A stretch of 6,047 bases of DNA from an uncultured Oscillospiraceae bacterium (GTDB lineage Bacteria; Bacillota; Clostridia; Oscillospirales; Acutalibacteraceae), in contig USLQ01000073.1 of assembly GCA_900555545.1 (NCBI GenBank), positions 1 through 6,047 on the forward strand. The letters run 5' to 3'. The first letter of the stretch is position 1, and each line of letters starts with the position of its first letter. This document shows positions 1 through 5,255 of the stretch, piece by piece. The notes below the pieces were generated by a model. That model had not been told where the DNA came from and did not search any database. It was given only the letters and a program-made list of their open reading frames with translations. Both the position numbers and the translations under genes were made by a program.

Positions 1-1
1 C

Positions 2-697
2 TGCCGCAACAGGCTTGGGCTATTCGCCCTTTACGCAGCACCATTTATGATGCCGCCCCTCGTCCTGATCAACGACTGGGGATGGGAACAAAGCGCCCAC
101 CTGGCCGCCACGATCGCCTTTGTGCTGTTCAACACAGTCGCTTTGTTCCTCCTGTTGCTGCGCGGCGCCCGCACAAATTTTAGATACAAAGTGTTGGCTG
201 TGCTATCCCTCCTGATCCCGTTCGCCTCGATCGCCATGCAGGCAATCCTCGGCTCCAACGGCCTGATGGAACTACTGCCCCTGCTGCTGACCATGCTGCT
301 ACTGGGGTGGATCAACTTTACGGAACGTCTCCCCATTGCGGAATCCGTTATCCCTCCGTACACGCTGCGCAAAAGCCGTACACGGGCACTACGTCTTGCC
401 CGGTACACCGGTATCTTCGGCGCACACGATTTTTATCTGGGGAATTGGGACCGGGGAACCGCCCACCTGGGGCTGACCTATATTGGCCTGTTATTCTGCC
501 TGAACCGCCTGATTGGCGTAGGGAATGAGGCCCAGCTACAGGGAGAGGGGCCCCTGATATTTTTGGCGATCGGGATTGCCGCCCTATCCGGTTCGCTGAC
601 CTGGGGCATCTGCGACACATTGGAACTGCGCCGTGTGCTCAAACATTCCCACCCACCTGCAGAGGGATCCCACCAAACATATGCGGTCAATCGTTAA
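2..697 (+). CDS. Multi-pass membrane protein with C-terminal TM2-type domain (paralog 1, 5' end missing)
   Basis: Open to the left edge, so the start lies outside the window; 231 residues are visible. The ATG at 47 is internal, because the codons before it (C-R-N-R-L-G-L-F-A-L...) keep aligning with the complete paralog at 830-1762. The visible part has about four hydrophobic segments, with INDWGWE between two of them and NFTE at the end of the fourth. A basic linker follows (RKSRTRALRLAR). The C-terminal domain has the TM2 signature: GIFGAHDFYLG at its start, a first helix, and a second helix ending WGICDTLELRR. TM2 domains are helix-turn-helix membrane modules of mostly unknown role. The tail after LELRR is hydrophilic. 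A hairpin terminator begins 27 bases after the stop. Function is not recognised. The membrane location and TM2 call are well supported; the N-terminal region is only vaguely like small six-helix families such as DUF998 or Frag1/DRAM. Confidence 0.85.
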   Translation, partial: CRNRLGLFALYAAPFMMPPLVLINDWGWEQSAHLAATIAFVLFNTVALFLLLLRGARTNFRYKVLAVLSLLIPFASIAMQAILGSNGLMELLPLLLTMLLLGWINFTERLPIAESVIPPYTLRKSRTRALRLARYTGIFGAHDFYLGNWDRGTAHLGLTYIGLLFCLNRLIGVGNEAQLQGEGPLIFLAIGIAALSGSLTWGICDTLELRRVLKHSHPPAEGSHQTYAVNR

Positions 698-703
698 GAT
701 TAC

Positions 704-719
704 CCTGTATTCCTGTATT
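704..719. repeat. Tandem 8-bp direct repeat CCTGTATT
   Basis: Two perfect adjacent copies of CCTGTATT (704-711 and 712-719) lie between the stop of the first membrane gene and the terminator hairpin. This could be a small slippage duplication or a protein-binding site. It is short enough to be chance. Confidence 0.35.
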
Positions 720-723
720 ATCG

Positions 724-770
724 AAAGATATTTTTGCACATAAAGGCAAAAATATCTTTTATTTTTATTT
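724..770 (+). terminator. AT-rich intrinsic terminator of the first membrane gene
   Basis: A perfect 14-bp inverted repeat (AAAGATATTTTTGC at 724-737, its complement at 746-759) encloses an 8-base loop (738-745) and is followed by a T-rich stretch (757-770). It starts 27 bases after the stop at 697, the usual place for a Rho-independent terminator. The stem is unusually AT-rich. Because it lies just upstream of the next gene's promoter, it could alternatively or additionally be an operator. Confidence 0.65.
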
Positions 771-797
771 AAAATCTGTTAGAATATAATACATCGA
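757..797 (+). promoter_or_regulatory. Probable sigma-A-like promoter of the second membrane gene
   Basis: A perfect -10 hexamer TATAAT lies at 785-790. An overlapping extended -10 alternative, TGTTAGAAT, lies at 777-785. No good -35 box is present: at 17-bp spacing the hexamer is TTTTTA (762-767), within a T/A-rich stretch that might act as an UP element. The start of transcription would be near 797, giving a leader of about 33 bases. Activator dependence is possible given the weak -35. Confidence 0.55.
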
Positions 798-829
798 TTT
801 ATATTTTATAAAGAAAGAAGAGAAAGCCA

Positions 830-1762
830 ATGAAAAAGGATCTCCGGGAACAGATGCTCGGCACCCCCAACCGGACGCTCTGCATGGCCATTCTGGTTAT
901 GGCGCTAATCTACAACGTTATTTTCGGCTGCGTTCGTAACCCCCTGGGGGAGGACAACACGATCTCCTGGATCGGCTATGACCACCCCTTCGGATTCCTG
1001 CTGTGGGGCGCACTGACCGCAGCTGCGTTCTACCTGAACATTCTGTATGTGTACCGGAAATACGGCTACACCGGAAAGATCGGCACGGTTGCCCTGCATG
1101 TTGCGCCATTCATGGCATTTACCGTCATCTTTATCAACGACTGGGGTTGGGAGCACGTGCTCCACTGGATCGGCGCTATCGGTTTCATCGCGCTCAACGG
1201 TGCGGCGCTGCTACTGTTTTTTTTACACAACTTCAAAAAGCACATCAGCTATAAGCTCACGACCTTTGCGGTTGCACTCATGCTGCTGGCTATGCTGGTC
1301 ATCCTGCTGACTGTCGGCAAGAGCGGACTGCTGGAGCTCGTCCCCATCTGGCTGGCCCTGATTCTGCTCTTCCTTGTCAATTTTACGGAGATCTATCCCG
1401 TCGTAGATCCTGCCGCCCCGGCGAATCGAAAGGCCAAGCGGCGCGAGAGGGCCGTTCAACTCGCCTGGCGGCTGGGAATCTTTGGCGCGCACGAATTCTA
1501 TCTGAACCGTTACCCACAGGCGATCGCCCACCTGGCAGTAACTGTCATCGGCTGCCTCCTCTGCCTGGACCGCTTTATCGGTATGGGTACGATCAATAAC
1601 ATCGAGGGGGAGAGCGCCTGGATCTATCTTGCCGCAGGGATCTCCATTCTGGCTGGTTCTGTCGTCTGGGCAATCTGCGACGCGCTGGAATTGCGCCGGG
1701 GCGGGAACTGGAAATCCGTTCCGCACACTACCGACCAACGCGAGCACGCCAAAAAGAATTGA
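830..1762 (+). CDS. Multi-pass membrane protein with C-terminal TM2-type domain (paralog 2, complete)
   Basis: 310 residues. ATG at 830 is preceded by a purine-rich ribosome binding stretch (about 811-824). Hydrophobic segments can be seen near residues 16-33, 53-75, 86-101, 108-132, 141-162 and 167-186. INDWGWE (102-108) precedes the fourth segment and NFTE (184-187) ends the sixth. A basic linker (NRKAKRRER, 199-207) leads to a TM2-type domain at about 208-290, with GIFGAHEFYL (216-225) and a last helix ending VWAICDALELRR. A standard TM2 domain is about 50 residues with a short turn between helices; here about 20 extra residues (LDRFIGMG...EGE) lie between them. The C-terminus is charged and hydrophilic. 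It is collinear with the preceding gene without a gap over 189 residues, about 81 identical by hand count. It lies alone between a promoter and a terminator. Function is unknown. The N-terminal region faintly recalls six-helix families such as DUF998 or Frag1/DRAM; that resemblance is not secure. Confidence 0.9.
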   Translation: MKKDLREQMLGTPNRTLCMAILVMALIYNVIFGCVRNPLGEDNTISWIGYDHPFGFLLWGALTAAAFYLNILYVYRKYGYTGKIGTVALHVAPFMAFTVIFINDWGWEHVLHWIGAIGFIALNGAALLLFFLHNFKKHISYKLTTFAVALMLLAMLVILLTVGKSGLLELVPIWLALILLFLVNFTEIYPVVDPAAPANRKAKRRERAVQLAWRLGIFGAHEFYLNRYPQAIAHLAVTVIGCLLCLDRFIGMGTINNIEGESAWIYLAAGISILAGSVVWAICDALELRRGGNWKSVPHTTDQREHAKKN

Positions 1763-1792
1763 GGTCATTCCTCACATATAATGCTCACCGGC

Positions 1793-1829
1793 AGAGGGGC
1801 GGGGACAGTTGTTCCCTCCCCTCTTTTTT
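1793..1829 (+). terminator. Intrinsic terminator after the second membrane gene
   Basis: AGAGGGG (1793-1799) pairs with CCCCTCT (1818-1824). Inside, after a small bulge, GGGA (1802-1805) pairs with TCCC (1813-1816), leaving the loop CAGTTGT. Six T residues (1824-1829) follow directly. The element begins 31 bases after the stop at 1762. GC-rich stem plus T-run is the classic Rho-independent form. Confidence 0.85.
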
Positions 1830-1908
1830 GCCGACATTCCGGACGAAAAACGCACCTGGGGCATGATGTACTTTGTGGAACATTCGCCTTTTCGGGGAGA
1901 GCCCTCCG

Positions 1909-1917
1909 TGGTACAAT
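1909..1917 (+). promoter_or_regulatory. Extended -10 promoter of the HAD phosphatase gene
   Basis: TGGTACAAT fits an extended -10 element (TGn followed by TACAAT, five of six to consensus). The -35 region at 17-bp spacing (TTTTCG, 1889-1894) is poor, as is usual for extended -10 promoters. Transcription would start near 1924, 17 bases before the ATG at 1941. That would exclude the GTG at 1923 as a start. The rest of 1830-1908 shows nothing I can assign. Confidence 0.5.
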
Positions 1918-1924
1918 AAAAGGT

Positions 1925-1930
1925 GAAAGG
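1925..1930 (+). promoter_or_regulatory. Ribosome binding site selecting ATG 1941
   Basis: GAAAGG lies 10 bases before ATG 1941. The longer alternative start (GTG 1923) has no purine-rich site before it and would overlap the expected transcription start, so the shorter protein is preferred. Confidence 0.6.
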
Positions 1931-1940
1931 TTGTGACTCT

Positions 1941-2588
1941 ATGCGATTTAACACCGTCATTTTTGATCTGGACGGCACACTCCTGAACACGCTCGACGAT
2001 CTGGCCGACAGCGTCAATTATGTGTTAAAGGCGCACGGCTTCCCCGCACACTCGCGGGATGAGGTGCGCCGCTTTGTGGGCAACGGCGTACCACTGCTGA
2101 TTGAGCGCGCTGTTCCCGCCGGGACCAGCCGGGAGATCTACGAACAATGCCTCGCCGAATTTAAGTCCCATTATGAGCAGAACATGTGCAACAAAACAGG
2201 CCCATACACCGGAATTCCGGAACTGCTTGCCGCCCTGCAGGACCGCGGGGTTGGAATGGCAATTGTCTCCAACAAATTCGACGCTGCCGTCAAGGAGCTC
2301 TGCCACCGGTATTACGGGGACTTTATCCACGTGGCCATCGGCGAACGCGCCGATGTACGCAAAAAGCCCGCACCGGACAGCGTTTTTACCGCGCTGCGGG
2401 AGCTTGGCTCCGGCGCAGAGGGCACCCTGTATATGGGGGACTCCGATGTGGACATTCAGACAGCTCGAAACGCCGGACTAAAAAGTGTCGGCGTGACCTG
2501 GGGCTTCCGGGACCGTTCCCTGCTGGAGCAGGAGGGCGCCAACTATATCATCGACTACCCTGCACAGCTGCTCAAAATCGTGGAATAG
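1941..2588 (+). CDS. HAD-superfamily phosphatase, phosphoglycolate phosphatase-like
   Basis: 215 residues from ATG 1941; the in-frame GTG at 1923 would add only MKGCDS and is disfavoured. All HAD motifs are intact. Motif I is FDLDGTL, with nucleophile Asp9 and general acid/base Asp11. Motif II is VSNKF, with Ser110. Motif III is the lysine in RKKPAP (about 142). Motif IV is MGDSDVD, with Asp167 and Asp171 for Mg2+. Residues about 15-85 form a small helical cap (C1 type), as in Gph and PpaX. Family members are cytosolic Mg2+-dependent phosphomonoesterases. Substrates across the family include 2-phosphoglycolate, pyrophosphate and sugar phosphates, and the sequence alone does not settle which applies here. 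Length and motif spacing are normal. It has its own promoter and is followed after 108 bases by the YtaF-like gene, probably in the same transcript. Confidence 0.92.
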   Translation: MRFNTVIFDLDGTLLNTLDDLADSVNYVLKAHGFPAHSRDEVRRFVGNGVPLLIERAVPAGTSREIYEQCLAEFKSHYEQNMCNKTGPYTGIPELLAALQDRGVGMAIVSNKFDAAVKELCHRYYGDFIHVAIGERADVRKKPAPDSVFTALRELGSGAEGTLYMGDSDVDIQTARNAGLKSVGVTWGFRDRSLLEQEGANYIIDYPAQLLKIVE

Positions 2589-2625
2589 CCAATAAAGAAC
2601 GGTACAAGCGCCTCTCACAGGGACA

Positions 2626-2695
2626 CGATCACCCGCATAGGATGAGGACAGCGGGCCGCAAAAGCGGTGCTGCAAAAAATGAGAGGCCGTGATCG
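2626..2695 (+). promoter_or_regulatory. Possible structured leader before the YtaF-like gene
   Basis: Three nested short helices can be drawn. CGATCA (2626-2631) pairs with TGATCG (2690-2695), ending one base before the ATG. Inside it, CCCGC (2632-2636) pairs with GCGGG (2651-2655), and directly adjoining, CCGC (2656-2659) pairs with GCGG (2664-2667) around an AAAA loop. The ribosome binding site GAGAGG (2681-2686) would sit in the junction strand. It does not match the yybP-ykoY manganese riboswitch as I know it. Helices of 4-6 bp can easily arise by chance, so confidence is low. Confidence 0.25.
2681..2686 (+). promoter_or_regulatory. Ribosome binding site selecting ATG 2697
   Basis: GAGAGG lies 10 bases before ATG 2697. 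The upstream in-frame candidates (GTG 2667, ATG 2679) lack a comparable site and would put a charged stretch (MRGRDR) ahead of the first membrane helix. Confidence 0.65.
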
Positions 2696-2696
2696 C

Positions 2697-3305
2697 ATGG
2701 ATTTTCTGCTCGCTGCCGCGCTCTGTGCGGACACCCTGTTTGTGTGCATCTCCTATGGGGCATCGGGGATCCAGATCCCCACCCTATCCCGCATTATTTT
2801 ATCTGCCATCCCGGCCGCATGCTTTGCCCTGTCCCTGGCGATTGGATCCCTAATTGCATCCTACATACCACCATTCCCCTTCCGGCTGCTGGGCTTTTTT
2901 GTGCTCTTACTGCTCGGAATGCAAAGTCTTTTTGGTTCAAAAATACGCACCGCACTTCGCCGCAGGCTGGATCGCGGCGTCACTTTGCGCCTGAAAAATC
3001 TATCCATTGCGCTCTCCATCTGCGCAGACAGCCGCAGCGCGGATCTGGACCGCTCCCGAACCCTATCGGCACACGAGGCGCTTTTGCTCTCCCTCTCTGT
3101 CTCTCTCGACTCACTGGTATCTGGCCTGAGCGTCGGTACGGATGGACTGCGTATGCTCCTGCTGTCCCTGTTCACGCTGCTGTTCTCCCTGTTGGTGTGT
3201 TGGGCGGGTATCTTCATCGGCCAGAGACTTGGGGAGAGCAAGCATGACTTTTCTTGTATTGGTGGGCTCCTCCTGATCGTTATCGCCGTGACAAAATTAT
3301 TTTAA
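2697..3305 (+). CDS. ytaF: YtaF-like membrane protein (MntP/YtaF superfamily)
   Basis: 202 residues from ATG 2697. About six membrane helices are arranged as two related halves. The first half opens with an intramembrane Asp12 in CADTLFVCISYGASGIQIP, matching the D...SYG..GI.IP pattern of the superfamily. The central hydrophilic loop (about 81-125) holds ADLDRSRTLSAHEALLL, the DxDxS...EALLL segment characteristic of YtaF. The second half begins SVSLDSLVSGLSVG, with Asp138 equivalent to Asp12. MntP members export Mn2+; YtaF is named as a sporulation membrane protein in Bacillus, but its transported substrate is not established. Length is close to normal for the family. The loop may have lost a Gly or Ile usual in the DxDxSGxI motif (here DRSRTL). 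It sits between a HAD phosphatase and a DUF1540 gene, the latter 84 bases downstream. Confidence 0.82.
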   Translation: MDFLLAAALCADTLFVCISYGASGIQIPTLSRIILSAIPAACFALSLAIGSLIASYIPPFPFRLLGFFVLLLLGMQSLFGSKIRTALRRRLDRGVTLRLKNLSIALSICADSRSADLDRSRTLSAHEALLLSLSVSLDSLVSGLSVGTDGLRMLLLSLFTLLFSLLVCWAGIFIGQRLGESKHDFSCIGGLLLIVIAVTKLF

Positions 3306-3316
3306 AGACATTTTTA

Positions 3317-3374
3317 TTATTCTGTGCTTTTCCGGGCAGAATAACAACAGGCGCTCATACGCCAAAACTTTTTT
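3317..3374 (+). other. Two small hairpins between the YtaF-like and DUF1540 genes
   Basis: TTATTCTG (3317-3324) and CAGAATAA (3337-3344) form a perfect 8-bp stem with a 12-base loop and no T-run after it on either strand. Then GGCG (3350-3353) pairs with CGCC (3360-3363), followed five bases later by six T residues (3369-3374), directly before the ribosome binding site. The second could act as a weak terminator or attenuator that reduces read-through into the DUF1540 gene. Neither is a convincing full terminator. A weak promoter, GTGACA (3288-3293) with a TTTTAT -10 (3312-3317), is also possible. Confidence 0.3.
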
Positions 3375-3381
3375 GGAGGAG
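3375..3381 (+). promoter_or_regulatory. Strong ribosome binding site of the DUF1540 gene
   Basis: GGAGGAG ends 8 bases before ATG 3390. It is the best Shine-Dalgarno match in the window, suggesting the small protein is made at a high level. Confidence 0.85.
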
Positions 3382-3389
3382 AATCAACG

Positions 3390-3557
3390 ATGGATCAGTG
3401 CAAAAAGAACGAGTGTATCGCCTGTACGGTAGAGCAGTGCATGTACCACTGCAAAAATGCAAACTACTGCTCTCTGGATCACATCCAGGTCGGCACCCAT
3501 GAGGCCAATCCGACCATGGAGCAGTGCACGGACTGCATGTCCTTCCGCCGCAAATAA
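3390..3557 (+). CDS. DUF1540 small Cys-rich protein
   Basis: A 55-residue protein with ATG at 3390 and TAA at 3555-3557. It contains eight cysteines (4, 9, 12, 17, 21, 27, 46, 49) and histidines at 20, 31 and 37. The layout ACTVEQCMYH...NYCSLDHIQVG...QCTDCMSF matches the DUF1540 pattern (C.V..C.YH, then CSL..I.VG, then TDC.SF). These proteins are common, often multi-copy, in Clostridia; the Cys pattern suggests a bound metal ion such as zinc, and their role is unknown. The N-terminal C4 and C9 add to the usual set. There is no signal peptide or membrane segment, so it is probably cytosolic or spore-associated. The strong ribosome binding site and the family match make it a real gene despite its size. 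It ends 9 bases before the convergent palindrome. Confidence 0.9.
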   Translation: MDQCKKNECIACTVEQCMYHCKNANYCSLDHIQVGTHEANPTMEQCTDCMSFRRK

Positions 3558-3601
3558 AAAAACGGCAACAGGAGGCATGCCGTTACGGTATGCCTCCTGT
3601 T
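3557..3601 (-). terminator. Palindromic terminator of the minus-strand unit, possibly bidirectional
   Basis: AACAGGAGGCAT (3567-3578) and its perfect complement (3590-3601) form a 12-bp stem. It extends through GCCG/CGGT to about 16 bp with a TTA loop. On the minus strand, a second, mutually exclusive hairpin (TGCCGTT/AACGGCA, 3578-3584 with 3561-3567) is followed directly by a run of T residues (complement of the A-run 3556-3562). That is the classic terminator form for the gene ending at 3612. On the plus strand the large hairpin starts 10 bases after the DUF1540 stop but has no T-run, so termination in that direction would be weaker. Confidence 0.75.
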
Positions 3602-3611
3602 ACATACAAAG

Positions 3612-5237
3612 CTAATCCTGTATCACATTCTCCGCAATCATGGCCAGCAGTTCCTCCGCATAAACGATCTCGATATGATCGTCCAGCAACGAGACGAGTA
3701 AATTCAGATCCTCGATAGAAGTGGACCACGGATGAATATTGATATAGCTGTACCCCTCCTCGGATCGGATATCACAGGGCAGGGCGTTGAGTTCCTGTGC
3801 AAAATCTTCAATCCACTCCCGGGAAATTTTTTCCTCTTGATTTTCAGAGGTAAACCAGAAAGATTTTTTCACACTGACAAAGGGCTTTCCGCCGCTGATA
3901 ACCATTTTACCATCCAGCGCTTCGTATTTATCCTCGATCTGCATCAATCCGCCCGAAAGGGATTCCTGTACGGCATAGGCCTCAAGAGCCCGCCCCAGCT
4001 TATGGGTGCTGGTACTGTTGTCCAGGATCGTCACGACCTGAAGATCGGCCTGCCTCATCGCTTGGACGGTCCCGGCGGCAAAATGCTCCAGAGCCGCTTC
4101 CGGATACCGTGTCGGGTTGATATACCCCAGCCCCGAGACGCCGCAGACAAAGCGATCCCGGTCCGTTGCCATATTGTAGACATATTGGAGAACAGTAGGG
4201 GCCAGGCGGTATAGCATGGGCGGTGCAGTCCAGGACAGTTTATAATCCCCCGCTGTCTGCACCCGATCATAGTAGTGATCGCGGAACGGAACGGTGGTCT
4301 CATACCACTGGGCGTTATCGCCATCACTCATCACCAGTGCAATATAGTGTTTGCCCTCCTGTGCCGTAACCTGTTCCGGGCTGTTTTTCTGATGAATGGG
4401 TTCCCTGAGTTTTAACGAGGAGAGCAGGCTCAGGTTGCTGCAGTGATCGGACGGGATCACCGCAATGGCGCTCCCACTCGCCTGTTTAACATAGCCGAGT
4501 TCATCAGCACTCCAGCCAAAGGCAATCGCATTCTCATTGGCCCACTCGAACACCTGCTGCCGAAATTTCACCTGGGCACGGTCATCCTCATTCGTATAAA
4601 AACAGAACGCCCCTGCTGCAACAGCATAGTCCCTCAGTGTCACAAGCTCCGGCGACTGGTGAACCAGCAGATTTTTATTTAAGCGATCCTGATATTTCTC
4701 AAACACCTGCTCCTGGGTCAAGGCGCCGTCCGGCTTCGTTAGATCCTGCTTGATTTCAAGACCAATGGCCTCCGCCTGGCCGGCCAATTCCTCCGGGACA
4801 GCCAGCCAACGTTCCATACCCGCTATAGTGAATGCTGAATTGATTGTGTTATCCCCCATTCGGAACAAAACACAGCCCCCGTCCGTTAAAGCATCCCGGT
4901 TCTCCCGAACCAGAGTCCACAAATCCGCAACCCTCTGAACGCTAATCCCTTTATTTTCCTTTAAATACTGCTCCAAAAATACAATATTTTCGCCATCCTC
5001 AATATAAATCCTGGCCTCACGCTGCGCACAGATCCCCTGAAGGGACGAAGCCACAGTGTATTCGGCATCACTCAAGTCCCCGCGGTTGATGACATAGATC
5101 ACTGACTCCGGCGCATGGATTTCCGGTAAAACAGCCTGCGCCCTGCCTTCTTTTAGATCCGACCGCACACAGGATGCTGTTCCCAAAAGGCAGGCAATTC
5201 CCAGGGCAGCAGCAGCGATACGTCCCCCAATTTTCAC
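3612..5237 (-). CDS. GxGYxYP-family exported protein, probable lipoprotein
   Basis: 541 residues from GTG 5237. This is the only usual start, since an in-frame TAG lies seven codons upstream. The N-terminus has a basic residue cluster, a hydrophobic core (7-19) and a lipobox-like TASC with Cys23, although Thr at -3 is atypical. The mature protein matches the GxGYxYP putative glycoside hydrolase family (named in Pfam as N- and C-terminal domains). An N-terminal alpha/beta region covers about 40-290. Then come ALVMSDGDNAQW (300-311), GVSGLGYINP (366-375, the family's name motif with Asn where Tyr is usual), YSYINIHPWS (496-505) and VYAEELL (525-531). The acidic SDGDN and the late tyrosine/histidine patches look like an active or binding site. 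No biochemical function is established for this family to my knowledge; a role on surface carbohydrate is inferred from its name and neighbour. It is the second gene of a unit with the partial glycosidase-like gene, 18 bases away. Confidence 0.85.
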   Translation of the reverse strand: MKIGGRIAAAALGIACLLGTASCVRSDLKEGRAQAVLPEIHAPESVIYVINRGDLSDAEYTVASSLQGICAQREARIYIEDGENIVFLEQYLKENKGISVQRVADLWTLVRENRDALTDGGCVLFRMGDNTINSAFTIAGMERWLAVPEELAGQAEAIGLEIKQDLTKPDGALTQEQVFEKYQDRLNKNLLVHQSPELVTLRDYAVAAGAFCFYTNEDDRAQVKFRQQVFEWANENAIAFGWSADELGYVKQASGSAIAVIPSDHCSNLSLLSSLKLREPIHQKNSPEQVTAQEGKHYIALVMSDGDNAQWYETTVPFRDHYYDRVQTAGDYKLSWTAPPMLYRLAPTVLQYVYNMATDRDRFVCGVSGLGYINPTRYPEAALEHFAAGTVQAMRQADLQVVTILDNSTSTHKLGRALEAYAVQESLSGGLMQIEDKYEALDGKMVISGGKPFVSVKKSFWFTSENQEEKISREWIEDFAQELNALPCDIRSEEGYSYINIHPWSTSIEDLNLLVSLLDDHIEIVYAEELLAMIAENVIQD

Positions 5238-5241
5238 AATA

Positions 5242-5255
5242 CCCCCCCAATACTT
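5242..5255 (-). promoter_or_regulatory. G-tract ribosome binding region of the GxGYxYP gene
   Basis: The 18-base gap between the upstream stop and GTG 5237 contains, on the coding strand, AGAAG then seven consecutive G residues (5248 down to 5242) ending four bases before the start. The G-run is the only Shine-Dalgarno-like element at short distance. Its spacing is tight, so initiation may be weak or coupled to translation of the upstream gene. Confidence 0.45.

Noticed and set aside
31..408. Antisense open frame opposite the first membrane gene
   Set aside because: It is Arg- and Ser-rich with no recognisable motif, and the opposite strand encodes a protein with clear paralogy to its neighbour.
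1223..1768. Long antisense open frame (181 codons) opposite the second membrane gene
   Set aside because: It covers the TM2 part of a well-supported gene on the other strand, its translation is low in hydrophobic order and rich in Asp/Gln/Arg, and no ribosome binding site or family pattern is seen. It is a by-product of GC-rich codon use.
1923..1940. GTG 1923 as start of the HAD phosphatase
   Set aside because: It has no ribosome binding site and overlaps the transcription start expected from the -10 at 1912-1917. ATG 1941 has GAAAGG at 10 bases and begins just before motif I, as usual in the family.
2186..2692. Plus-strand open frame overlapping the HAD gene and the following spacer
   Set aside because: It is out of frame with a gene holding all four HAD motifs. 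The translation is Arg/Gly/Pro-rich, with no start signal.
2667..2696. GTG 2667 or ATG 2679 as start of the YtaF-like gene
   Set aside because: ATG 2697 has GAGAGG 10 bases upstream and starts directly at the first membrane helix; the earlier starts lack this.
2589..2696. Manganese (yybP-ykoY) riboswitch before the YtaF-like gene
   Set aside because: The conserved loop sequences of that riboswitch cannot be found; only generic short helices are present.
3732..4214. Plus-strand open frame opposite the GxGYxYP gene
   Set aside because: It lies wholly inside the conserved C-terminal region of the minus-strand gene and has no ribosome binding site or family resemblance.
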